A stretch of 36,228 nucleotides of DNA from a virus. The stretch spans positions 1-36,228 of the IMG/VR virus record IMGVR_UViG_3300042923_000725; one strand, given 5' to 3'. Below, in pieces: positions 15,656 through 22,082 of the stretch. The notes under the pieces are model-generated. The model saw nothing but the letters and a program-made list of their open reading frames with translations, was not told where the DNA came from and searched no databases. How positions within the stretch are numbered: position 1 is the first letter of the stretch; every line of letters starts with the position of its first letter. The position numbers and the translations under genes were made by a program.

Positions 15656-17953
15656 GTGGCAGACATAGAGGTAATCAGAGGCGCGGATAATGGTAATCCG
15701 CCGGATACGCTTAGGCAGATGTATCCAAAAGTCAATCGGAACTTTACTCGATTAAATAACGATGCCGCTGCGGAAAAGCAGGAACGACTTTCTGGGGATG
15801 TCGCATTGGATCAACGGATCGATAATCTAATAATCAATGGCGACAGCGGACCAGAAGCAGCAGACGCAAGGGTTAGTACGCCGAAGGGAGAGACGTTCCC
15901 GGTACTTAAGGATCGCCTGGATGCATCGGAAGAAGATGTCATTGCTTTTCAGTCGGATTATTCGTATCTTGGGGCCGCGAGTCAGTATAGCGTTGATCCA
16001 AGTATCGGGACTTCAGATGCAACGACTTTATTAAATGATTATTTTGCAAGTTTAAAGAGTAAAGGACTAAGATACACAATTTTTGATAAGCCCCATACGT
16101 ATAAAGTATCGGGAACGTTATCAGGAGCTTATGATGTGATCCTTACAGGCATTGCCGGAATAGAGTCGGCCACAAATCTTAATGGAGATGTAAACTACTA
16201 CTTAGGGGTTAACAGCAGCAAAAAGCAATTTAGCGGCAAGATTAATCGGGTCATCTACAACGAAAACGCGTTTAAACAGTTTAGAACGGCATTATCCGAG
16301 ACTCGTGATATTAAGGTTTGCGTTTTCGGTGACAGTATTTCCACAAATGGCGGAGATCGGTTAAATGTATCACCCCTAACAGGGTCGGGTACATTGTTGT
16401 CTCCGGATGGTATTTCTAATTACGACACCTATACAAACCGACTAATTGAACTTTTGACAACTCATTTCCCCAATCAAACATTTGACTTTTATGATAGGGC
16501 CATTGGAGGGGAGGCATTAAGCTCATGGGATGATGACGTTACCTTTGGCGGGGTAACTAAGGCATGGATTGAGCATGTACAGGACACGGGACCGGATTTG
16601 CTAATTATCGGCTTTGGGATGAACCACGATACGTATGCCAAGGCTGCAACATTTGCCTATGATCTTAAACAGGTAATCGATTATATCGAGGCGAATTTTG
16701 CCACAATACCTGACATTGCGATCCTTACAACTCCAAGACCAGCGTACATCCCCGGAGTAAGTGGATGGGGCGATATACAAGGTCAAGCAGCGAGGCAAGC
16801 CGCGGCGGACAGTGCAAGGTCATATGGGTCTAAGCGGGGCTGCTACACCATAGACGTAAATAGGATTTCCAATATCAAGAGGATAGGCAAAGACTTTCTT
16901 CATCCTAATCTTAGTAAGTTAAGTAATTACTACGATTACATTTCGTTAGACGGCGGAGCGGTATCGATTGGTACGAACCAATGGTCCGTGCAAAATGTGA
17001 ACGAGTGGTTGGCTGTGTACAGGAGTTTGAAAAACTTTTCTTTGTATCTGCAACTTCAATTTGATACCGTCACAGCCGACGAGAATTTAGCTATTCATTA
17101 CAATTGGATGTCCAGTATTTTAAATTCAATTATCATTACCCCTAATGCAAGTAGTAACTCCAATAATGGCAGGATACAGAGCTATACGAATGCAGCAGAT
17201 AGCGCAAATTGGACAAGCGATGCAACCACGATGTATAACCATGCATCAGCATTTTCCTTGCAGCGAGTTCGGATTTCAAAACGGGATGACATCCTTGAAA
17301 TCAGTTTAGTGGATGGAACGACCGGCATCGATACTGTTGTGATTCGAGATAAGATAAATGTCTGGAACGCGCCGGGGGCCATTGTTATCATGAAAAACGC
17401 CGGATCAACGATGACTTGTAAGGTGCTGGCGATGGAGGTATTAGAGGACAAATACCAGATGTTTATGCCGACGTTGACAGACAGCGAGATGTATGGAGCG
17501 TATGTCGCAGGAGATTATTCCAAAAAAACTCCATACGGCGGAAATGGCGTTAACCATCCATCATCCATAGGACTTGAAGAGGTGTACGTACCAGCTCTCA
17601 AGGAATTTGTTGAGGATGTGGTTAGAAGCTCGAGTGCGGCGCTGCCTTATGGTGTGAGCGGTGTAATGCAGAAAGACAGAGGGGTTACATTCTTCGGGGT
17701 AGACGGGCATACCGGATACTATTACGCGAACTTAACAACGCCGCAACCTGTCAATGCAACGGGGATGTTAAGGAACAACAGTGGCACATATTACACACGT
17801 AACCGAGAAGTAAAAAACATTGACGATCTGGCCTTATTGGGCGATGAGGAGTTTGCGGCCTATGTATCAGGCGGAGTCGTACAACTACTCATAAAAACAA
17901 GCATCATTGGCGACGGAACAGGTTATGTGTTCACGGGGTATTTCAAAATTTAA
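15656..17953 (+). CDS. Tail fibre/receptor-binding protein with SGNH hydrolase domain
   Basis: 765 residues from GTG 15656, 7 bases after AGGAGG (15643-15648). Residues 1-110 look like a fibre attachment domain. Residues about 218-425 carry the SGNH/GDSL esterase blocks: Ser227 in VFGDSIST, block III GFGMNHD (319-325, Asn323), and Asp413/His416 in KDFLHPN. The C-terminal 300 residues are beta-rich and probably bind the host. The enzyme probably removes acyl groups from a surface polysaccharide during adsorption (inference from the fold and position). A terminator follows directly. Confidence 0.87.
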   Translation: MADIEVIRGADNGNPPDTLRQMYPKVNRNFTRLNNDAAAEKQERLSGDVALDQRIDNLIINGDSGPEAADARVSTPKGETFPVLKDRLDASEEDVIAFQSDYSYLGAASQYSVDPSIGTSDATTLLNDYFASLKSKGLRYTIFDKPHTYKVSGTLSGAYDVILTGIAGIESATNLNGDVNYYLGVNSSKKQFSGKINRVIYNENAFKQFRTALSETRDIKVCVFGDSISTNGGDRLNVSPLTGSGTLLSPDGISNYDTYTNRLIELLTTHFPNQTFDFYDRAIGGEALSSWDDDVTFGGVTKAWIEHVQDTGPDLLIIGFGMNHDTYAKAATFAYDLKQVIDYIEANFATIPDIAILTTPRPAYIPGVSGWGDIQGQAARQAAADSARSYGSKRGCYTIDVNRISNIKRIGKDFLHPNLSKLSNYYDYISLDGGAVSIGTNQWSVQNVNEWLAVYRSLKNFSLYLQLQFDTVTADENLAIHYNWMSSILNSIIITPNASSNSNNGRIQSYTNAADSANWTSDATTMYNHASAFSLQRVRISKRDDILEISLVDGTTGIDTVVIRDKINVWNAPGAIVIMKNAGSTMTCKVLAMEVLEDKYQMFMPTLTDSEMYGAYVAGDYSKKTPYGGNGVNHPSSIGLEEVYVPALKEFVEDVVRSSSAALPYGVSGVMQKDRGVTFFGVDGHTGYYYANLTTPQPVNATGMLRNNSGTYYTRNREVKNIDDLALLGDEEFAAYVSGGVVQLLIKTSIIGDGTGYVFTGYFKI

Positions 17954-17966
17954 AAGTCAGGACTTT

Positions 17967-18001
17967 ACCCCGGATTGATTTTCATCGGGGTTATTTTTTT
18001 T
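17967..18001 (+). terminator. Rho-independent terminator after the tail fibre
   Basis: ACCCCG (17967-17972) pairs with CGGGGT (17986-17991), followed by a run of eight Ts (17994-18001). It separates tail from lysis genes, so lysis either has its own promoter or depends on readthrough or antitermination. Confidence 0.85.
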
Positions 18002-18032
18002 GCCCAAGAGATGGGCAGTGAGGGGTAAGACG

Positions 18033-18491
18033 ATGGGGACAAAGATGGCATTATCAACGATTTGGACGGCTGCCGCTGGCAGTACGGGGAAGGAATTCGC
18101 GTTTGGAGGGATCACTGCTCTTTCTGGCTTACTGGCGTCGGCGCTTGGCGGCTGGGACACGGCGCTTAAGGTGCTTATTGCTCTGATGGTCGCAGACTAT
18201 GTGACAGGCGTCCTCGGGGCGTTCAAAACCAAAACGGTCAATAGTGAAGTCATGTTTTGGGGAGGCGTCCGTAAAGGCGTCTTACTCGGCGTCGTGGCGC
18301 TTGCGGCCATGTGTGATTCGTGGGTAGGAGGCGGAATTCCTATATTCCGTACGTTGGCGATCTATTTTTACGCCGGACGGGAAGGATTGAGCGTCGTCGA
18401 GAATCTTGGTCCTATCGGGGTGTCGCTGCCTCCGGGTTTGGTCAAGTTTTTGGAGCAGCTAAAAACGAAGGGCGAAGGTGAGTCAAAATGA
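18033..18491 (+). CDS. Holin (phage_holin_4 / toxin secretion-phage lysis holin family)
   Basis: 152 residues from ATG 18033, preceded by GAGGGGT; an upstream TTG at 18000 overlaps the terminator. Four hydrophobic segments are visible (about 22-40, 44-63, 80-100, 104-122), with the family motif VADYVTGVLGAFKTKTVNS and the late YFYAGREGLSVVENLGPIGV. It permeabilises the membrane to release the endolysin. ATGA overlap with the amidase gene. Confidence 0.92.
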   Translation: MGTKMALSTIWTAAAGSTGKEFAFGGITALSGLLASALGGWDTALKVLIALMVADYVTGVLGAFKTKTVNSEVMFWGGVRKGVLLGVVALAAMCDSWVGGGIPIFRTLAIYFYAGREGLSVVENLGPIGVSLPPGLVKFLEQLKTKGEGESK

Positions 18492-19258
18492 AAATCGTCA
18501 TCGATGCCGGACATGGCGGTAAAGACCCCGGAGCAGTCGGCAATGGCCTCCGAGAAAAGGATTTGACGCTTACACTCGCGCTGCGGATTGGGGGACTGCT
18601 GGTGGCTCGCGGAGCCGAGGTCCAATATACCAGGATGACAGATGCATTCGTCGAATTGTCGGACCGGGCTACGTTCGCCAATCAGCTCGGGGCCGATTAC
18701 TTCATGTCGGTCCATATCAATGCTGGCGGCGGCACGGGGTTCGAGACGTTCGTCCAGACCGGCTCATCCGGCGCAACGGTCGCCTACCAAAATGTGATTC
18801 ATCGACGCGTAGCGCTGCTTTATTCGCAGGAGGGATTGCCAGACCGTGGGGCAAAACAAACCAATCTTGCCGTGCTCCGTGAGACTCACATGCCCGCGAT
18901 CCTGCTTGAATACGGTTTTATTGATAGCGCCAAGGATGCCGCACGGTTGGCTAATCCTGATTGGATAGAGCGTTTGGCACAAGCGACCTGCGCGGGCGTA
19001 GCGTCGGCGTTTGGATTGCCGGATGCTCCGGACGAATCAACAGCGGAACAAGAGACGACGAAGACTCCGAAGGAAATGATGCAGCTGGAACAATGGCAAT
19101 GGAAGATGCTTGGGGATTCGCTGGACGGTCTGTATCGCAAAGGGCTGTTGGGCGACTACAAATGGGCAGAGAAGGCGTATAAAGGCGAGTTGACGCATAC
19201 GGAACTTGTGTGGCTGAATACGGTCGTTTACGCTCGTCAACAAGGGATAAAGGTGTAG
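18488..19258 (+). CDS. Endolysin: N-acetylmuramoyl-L-alanine amidase (Amidase_3)
   Basis: 256 residues. The catalytic domain (1-180) shows the zinc ligands His9 (DAGHGGKDPGA), Glu23 and His76 (SVHINAG), and the catalytic Glu141 (AILLEYGFID). It cleaves the amide bond between MurNAc and L-alanine. After an acidic linker, residues about 197-256 form a Trp-rich helical C-terminal domain (LEQWQWKMLGDSLDGLYRKG) likely used for wall binding. No signal peptide, so export depends on the holin. Translationally coupled to the holin. Confidence 0.95.
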   Translation: MKIVIDAGHGGKDPGAVGNGLREKDLTLTLALRIGGLLVARGAEVQYTRMTDAFVELSDRATFANQLGADYFMSVHINAGGGTGFETFVQTGSSGATVAYQNVIHRRVALLYSQEGLPDRGAKQTNLAVLRETHMPAILLEYGFIDSAKDAARLANPDWIERLAQATCAGVASAFGLPDAPDESTAEQETTKTPKEMMQLEQWQWKMLGDSLDGLYRKGLLGDYKWAEKAYKGELTHTELVWLNTVVYARQQGIKV

Positions 19259-19297
19259 CGCCATAATCTCAAATCGGATATAATGAAAGCGCAAGAT

Positions 19298-19343
19298 GAC
19301 GGTCGTCCAGCGTGGGCCAACGCGGGCGACCGTCTTCTTTTTG
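19298..19343 (+). terminator. Terminator after the lysis genes
   Basis: GACGGTCG (19298-19305) pairs with CGACCGTC (19327-19334), extended by further GC pairs (GCGT/ACGC), followed by TTCTTTTTG. It ends the late transcript and separates it from the convergent minus-strand genes. A TATAAT at 19279-19284 just upstream has no partner -35 and is not called as a promoter. Confidence 0.85.
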
Positions 19344-19592
19344 TTACTGCACCTCGTCAACCCAATTGCGCGGCCGACCGGATGATCCACGCCGGTCCGT
19401 CATCGCGAACCATTCGTCGTATACCTTGCAGTAAGCCCTATGCAACGCCCGCATTTCGTTGACAATCTGTTCCGCTGGCTCATCCTCGTCGGCCAGTATC
19501 CCGCTGGACTGCTCGACGTACAGCTGCCGCATAGCGATCGGCTCCATGCGAGAGCGAAACAGTGCGGTGTAGTGCGCAATGTCTCCTATCAT
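19344..19592 (-). CDS. Small hypothetical protein, last gene of the minus operon
   Basis: 82 residues, ATG 19592 with a weak AAGGA site. It is rich in acidic and aromatic residues (EQSSGILADEDEPAEQIVNEM, then HRAYCKVYDEWFAMTDRR) and predicted mainly helical. No family recognised. It begins 2 bases after the stop of the preceding minus-strand gene and converges on the lysis terminator. Confidence 0.6.
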   Translation of the reverse strand: MIGDIAHYTALFRSRMEPIAMRQLYVEQSSGILADEDEPAEQIVNEMRALHRAYCKVYDEWFAMTDRRGSSGRPRNWVDEVQ

Positions 19593-19594
19593 GA

Positions 19595-19927
19595 CTAACT
19601 ATCCTTCACTCTTCGCGCGGTCAGAACAGCGTCTGGAGTGGTCAGGTGAAGCCGATTACGTTCGCGGAACTTGCTCTTGGCCGCTACGCCATTCTTTGCC
19701 GCGATTAGACTACGGACTCTATCATTCTTATTGCCTACTTCGAAAACCGGCGACGTTAGCGGCTCCTCTCTAAACGTTCGTACGAGTTCGTCCGCGCTAT
19801 ACATGTCGCGACATATACGTTCGTTACCATCACAGTCGATTATCTTTACGCCGCCGTGGTTTGGTATCTTACGGAGGGTAAACCCGTACCGGGCCGCGTA
19901 ATCTCGGATTTCTTTATCGCTTCGCAT
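19595..19927 (-). CDS. Small hypothetical basic protein
   Basis: 110 residues from the third of three close ATGs (19927), which is the one correctly spaced from GGGAGG. The N-terminal half has a compact pattern (RDYAARYGFTLRKIPNHGGVKIIDCDG), the C-terminal half is basic and Ser/Thr-poor. Function unknown. Part of the six-gene minus operon under the ribbon-helix-helix operator region. Confidence 0.6.
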   Translation of the reverse strand: MRSDKEIRDYAARYGFTLRKIPNHGGVKIIDCDGNERICRDMYSADELVRTFREEPLTSPVFEVGNKNDRVRSLIAAKNGVAAKSKFRERNRLHLTTPDAVLTARRVKDS

Positions 19928-19966
19928 AAACATCATCCCTCCCGTTATGCCCCGTAGGGCCTCTAT

Positions 19967-20143
19967 TTAAGATCCTGTTTCTTTGGCGATATATCGGCAC
20001 ATATCCATAACTTCTACGCCGACGAGATTACGATTTAAAGATTCAGCTAGTAATTGTTCGGCTTGTGTTCTCTTTTTCGCAAGCCCTTGTTCGATGATTT
20101 CGTTAACGAAATTCCGCATCACGTCGGATAGTTCCCGTTTCAT
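19967..20143 (-). CDS. Small helical hypothetical protein
   Basis: 58 residues, ATG 20143 overlapping the stop of the upstream minus gene (ATGA at 20140-20143), which strongly supports translation. The sequence MKRELSDVMRNFVNEIIEQG...AEQLLAESLNRNL is amphipathic helical throughout. No family recognised. Followed by a small GCCC/GGGC hairpin before the next gene. Confidence 0.6.
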   Translation of the reverse strand: MKRELSDVMRNFVNEIIEQGLAKKRTQAEQLLAESLNRNLVGVEVMDMCRYIAKETGS

Positions 20144-20382
20144 TTGGCCGTCATCCTCTCGTGAACCCGTTTGATGGCCTCTTTAGCCTTTGCGATGGAT
20201 TTGTACGTTTCCCCATCGATCCAGTTGAAAGGACTCCCCCACGGGGTTTTTACTGCAAAATATCCATATCCGACTGGATTTTTATAACTTATTGTGCAGC
20301 CCAGGTATTTAACGACTTTGGTTTTCAGCGCGGCGTTGTATCGCTCTCTTTCGATTTTCGCTCGCATTTGTCTTTCCGTCAT
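20140..20382 (-). CDS. Small hypothetical protein
   Basis: 80 residues, ATG 20382 after GGGAGGT. A basic N-terminal helix, a central KYLGCTISYKNPVGYGYFAV strand-rich segment with several aromatic residues, and a C-terminal helix AKAKEAIKRVHERM. No family recognised. Its stop overlaps the next gene's start. Confidence 0.6.
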   Translation of the reverse strand: MTERQMRAKIERERYNAALKTKVVKYLGCTISYKNPVGYGYFAVKTPWGSPFNWIDGETYKSIAKAKEAIKRVHERMTAK

Positions 20383-20410
20383 CCCATATACCTCCCAGCG
20401 TATAAGAGAG

Positions 20411-20428
20411 GGGGCCGTATGAGGCCCC
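20411..20428 (-). other. GC-rich intergenic hairpin
   Basis: GGGGCC (20411-20416) pairs with GGCCCC (20423-20428). Similar hairpins lie between other genes of this minus operon, at 20717-20737 (GGAGGGG/CCCCTCC) and near 19950 (GCCC/GGGC). They lack T-runs on the transcribed strand and may adjust mRNA stability or readthrough. Confidence 0.4.
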
Positions 20429-20435
20429 GCATTGT

Positions 20436-20639
20436 TTATTTGGCTTCAATCGATCCACGGAAGCAGTTCCCCATATAGAGCCACTGCCCGGCAATCTTTG
20501 CAGCCGTGGGGTAAGTCGCCCGCCATTGTCCGTTCTCATCTTCCCGGTGGCTGTAGGGCTCGCCGAGCTGCACGAGGTCGGCTTTATGAGTTGCTGGAGG
20601 CAAGGCGTTTACCCAGTCTTCGACTTGCACCTCCGCCAT
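20436..20639 (-). CDS. Small hypothetical protein
   Basis: 67 residues from ATG 20639, placed 5-6 bases after GGGAG; an upstream GTG (20672) has no site. Acidic start (MAEVQVEDWVNALPP), then a loop-rich region with HREDENGQWRATYPTA and a final LYMGNCFRGSIEAK. No family recognised. Confidence 0.55.
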   Translation of the reverse strand: MAEVQVEDWVNALPPATHKADLVQLGEPYSHREDENGQWRATYPTAAKIAGQWLYMGNCFRGSIEAK

Positions 20640-20716
20640 GATGTCTCCCACTTTCATTTCCACTCTAACCACGCTTCCATCGTTTATTTTCCAAACTCGT
20701 TATGTTAAGATTGGGA

Positions 20717-20737
20717 GGAGGGGCCGTGAACCCCTCC
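20717..20737 (-). other. GC-rich intergenic hairpin
   Basis: GGAGGGG (20717-20723) and CCCCTCC (20731-20737), seven pairs with a 7-nt loop, between the first and second genes of the minus operon. No T-run follows on the minus strand. Confidence 0.4.
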
Positions 20738-20744
20738 AGTTTAA

Positions 20745-20969
20745 TTACTTCTTGCTGGTGCGGCGTTGCTTCTCGACCTGTATTTTCATATACAGTTCGT
20801 AGGCAAGCCGCTCTTTCTCTGTCAGCCCGAATCGATCGTCGATTTGGGCTATTTCGGCGTTGTACTCGGCTTTCGTGATTCTGCCGAGCGCCAAGCGGTT
20901 ACGCTGGTAGCGGACCAAGTGCTCTCGCTTTTCCAGCTTATCAATGATTCTCATTGTTTCGCGCTCCAT
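20745..20969 (-). CDS. Small helical hypothetical protein, first gene of the minus operon
   Basis: 74 residues, ATG 20969 with AGGAGGTG 10 bases upstream. Highly charged and almost entirely helical (IIDKLEKREHLVRYQRNRLALG, then LTEKERLAYELYMKIQVEKQ), coiled-coil-like. It is driven by the promoter whose spacer is occupied by an operator palindrome, so it heads a repressible operon of six small genes that diverges from the ribbon-helix-helix gene. Confidence 0.65.
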   Translation of the reverse strand: MERETMRIIDKLEKREHLVRYQRNRLALGRITKAEYNAEIAQIDDRFGLTEKERLAYELYMKIQVEKQRRTSKK

Positions 20970-21000
20970 CTTTGTTGTTCACCTCCTCTCTACACTTCTA

Positions 21001-21029
21001 ATTATATACTGATATCAGTATATATGCAA
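21001..21029 (-). promoter_or_regulatory. Promoter of the minus operon with embedded operator 1
   Basis: Minus strand: TTGCAT (-35, 21024-21029), 17-bp spacer, TATAAT (-10, 21001-21006). The spacer contains the centre of a perfect 22-bp palindrome (21003-21024, core TACTGATATCAGTA at 21007-21020), so a bound repressor would block polymerase. Confidence 0.7.
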
Positions 21030-21039
21030 GCAAAATATG

Positions 21040-21071
21040 TACTGTTATCAGTATATATTTTGTGTTATAAT
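21040..21071 (+). promoter_or_regulatory. Promoter of the RHH gene with operator 2
   Basis: TATAAT at 21066-21071, with a weak -35 (TGTTAT, 21043-21048) inside TACTGTTATCAGTA (21040-21053), one mismatch from operator 1. The two operators are 33 bp apart, about three helical turns. The arrangement predicts autoregulation by the RHH protein and coordinate repression of both transcripts. Confidence 0.65.
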
Positions 21072-21094
21072 ACCATCATGAGAGGGGCGAGAGT

Positions 21095-21283
21095 ATGGGG
21101 AAGTCATCGACGAGAGCAAAGGATAAATATAACGCTGCAAATTATGATTCCACGCTGCTGCGCTTGCCGAAAGGACATTTGGAAAAAGTGGACGAGGCGG
21201 CAGCAAAAGCCGAGATGAGCAGACAAGCGTTCATTCTTGCGGCTATCAATGAAAAGATGGAACGAGAGGAGGGAGAGGGATGA
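21095..21283 (+). CDS. Ribbon-helix-helix transcriptional regulator
   Basis: 62 residues. Residues about 17-57 fit an Arc/MetJ-type ribbon-helix-helix fold: strand DSTLLRLPKG, helix HLEKVDEAAAKAE, then MSRQAFILAAINEKMERE. A basic N-terminal arm precedes it. Such proteins bind short palindromes as dimers of dimers; two matching palindromes lie just upstream. Its stop overlaps the start of the next gene (ATGA). Confidence 0.82.
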   Translation: MGKSSTRAKDKYNAANYDSTLLRLPKGHLEKVDEAAAKAEMSRQAFILAAINEKMEREEGEG

Positions 21284-21429
21284 CCAAGAAGCAGCGACGA
21301 TCCGGGGTTTGTGACTATATTCGGTCGGGCAATGTGCTTATCCCCGTCTGCTTGATGACGCATGACGAATACATGCGTTTTATCGACGCATACGCCGATG
21401 GTGATATAAAGGTAATTACGTTGCGGTAA
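21280..21429 (+). CDS. Small hypothetical protein downstream of the RHH gene
   Basis: 49 residues (MTKKQRRSGVCDYIRSGNVL...), ATG 21280 overlapping the RHH stop by 4 bases, with GGGAGAGGG just before. Mixed hydrophobic and charged sequence with two cysteines. No family recognised. The tight coupling suggests a co-functional partner of the RHH regulator. Confidence 0.6.
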   Translation: MTKKQRRSGVCDYIRSGNVLIPVCLMTHDEYMRFIDAYADGDIKVITLR

Positions 21430-21451
21430 TCCTCTCTGTTACTTATTTAAG

Positions 21452-21481
21452 TTGCGTAATTTCAGTTGATCGCCGTATAAT
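21452..21481 (+). promoter_or_regulatory. Sigma-A promoter upstream of the LexA box
   Basis: TTGCGT (21452-21457), 18-bp spacer, TATAAT (21476-21481). The LexA box starts 2 bases downstream of the -10, covering the transcription start. Confidence 0.65.
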
Positions 21482-21483
21482 GG

Positions 21484-21495
21484 GAACAAATGTTC
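21484..21495. promoter_or_regulatory. LexA (SOS) box 1
   Basis: GAACAAATGTTC matches the Gram-positive LexA core GAAC-RNRY-GTTC exactly. In 36 kb I found this core only twice, both times at promoters of the lysogeny region. It covers the start site of the 134-residue protein gene, so that gene should be induced by DNA damage. Confidence 0.8.
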
Positions 21496-21512
21496 TCGTT
21501 AGGAGTGATGGT

Positions 21513-21917
21513 GTGCAAACGATAAAACGAGTTCAATTGCCGACCGATCAAGAAATGCAGCTTATTAAAAATTACGTTATTCTTCCGCTTGTGCTCAATG
21601 TTTTCGAGCGAGATAAACAAAAGATCGAAAAGGAACAGTTATTTAAAACGTTTCTGCCCTACGTTGCGATGTTCGATCTAGTCATAAGTAGGATAATGCA
21701 GGATCTAACTCATGTTCGTAAAGAGATGCGGAAGCGAGGCATAAAAGTTTACGATGGCGAGCGGAAGGCTGATAAGCTCACTCACGAATACAAGTGTCGA
21801 GGCTACATGGGTAATTATGAAATGTTATGGAGTACTATCCGTTCTGACGTCGAAATCGTCATGAACCATTATCTTGGCGTGTACGAGAGCGAATTGGTAA
21901 AAGCCGGTCACCTGTGA
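21513..21917 (+). CDS. SOS-controlled protein of unknown function
   Basis: 134 residues from GTG 21513, 7 bases after AGGAG; the ATG at 21480 overlaps the promoter and LexA box and cannot be the start. Predicted helical, with hydrophobic helices around LIKNYVILPLVLNVF and FLPYVAMFDLVISRIMQDL, a basic middle and NYEMLWSTIRSDVEIVMNHYL near the end. No family recognised. It is monocistronic, between its own SOS promoter and a strong palindromic terminator. Candidate roles are inhibition of division or an effect on induction; both are inferences from regulation only. Confidence 0.7.
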   Translation: MQTIKRVQLPTDQEMQLIKNYVILPLVLNVFERDKQKIEKEQLFKTFLPYVAMFDLVISRIMQDLTHVRKEMRKRGIKVYDGERKADKLTHEYKCRGYMGNYEMLWSTIRSDVEIVMNHYLGVYESELVKAGHL

Positions 21918-21927
21918 TATAAATATA

Positions 21928-21965
21928 AAGAACCAAATTCTCAAGCGCTTGGGAATTTGGTTCTT
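21928..21965 (+). terminator. Palindromic terminator (possibly bidirectional)
   Basis: 38 bp with dyad symmetry and one G-U (AAGAACCAAATTC...GAATTTGGTTCTT, core CAAGCGCTTG), only 10 bases after the stop of the SOS-controlled gene. The T-rich flank is short (CTTCCTTT). The core shares 13 bases with the palindrome at 452-471. Confidence 0.65.
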
Positions 21966-22082
21966 CCTTTGTTGTGGAATGACTGTTGCTAATATATAAT
22001 TGGGAAATATAAAGTTATAGGAGTGTGTCAAAATAATGCTCTCTTGTGGGATTGTCGGGCTCCCGAATGTCCTAGTAGAGAA
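21966..22082. other. AT-rich gap at the 3' side of the serine integrase, candidate attP
   Basis: 117 bases without a supported gene. It has promoter-like pieces (TTGCTA, TATAAA) and a small CGGG/CCCG hairpin. The 5' end of the integrase gene overlaps another gene, leaving no room there, so this is the natural place for attP. No inverted-repeat core could be identified by eye. Confidence 0.25.

Noticed and set aside
19279-19284. TATAAT as a promoter after the amidase gene
   Set aside because: No -35 or extended -10 element, and it is followed directly by the lysis terminator with no gene in between.
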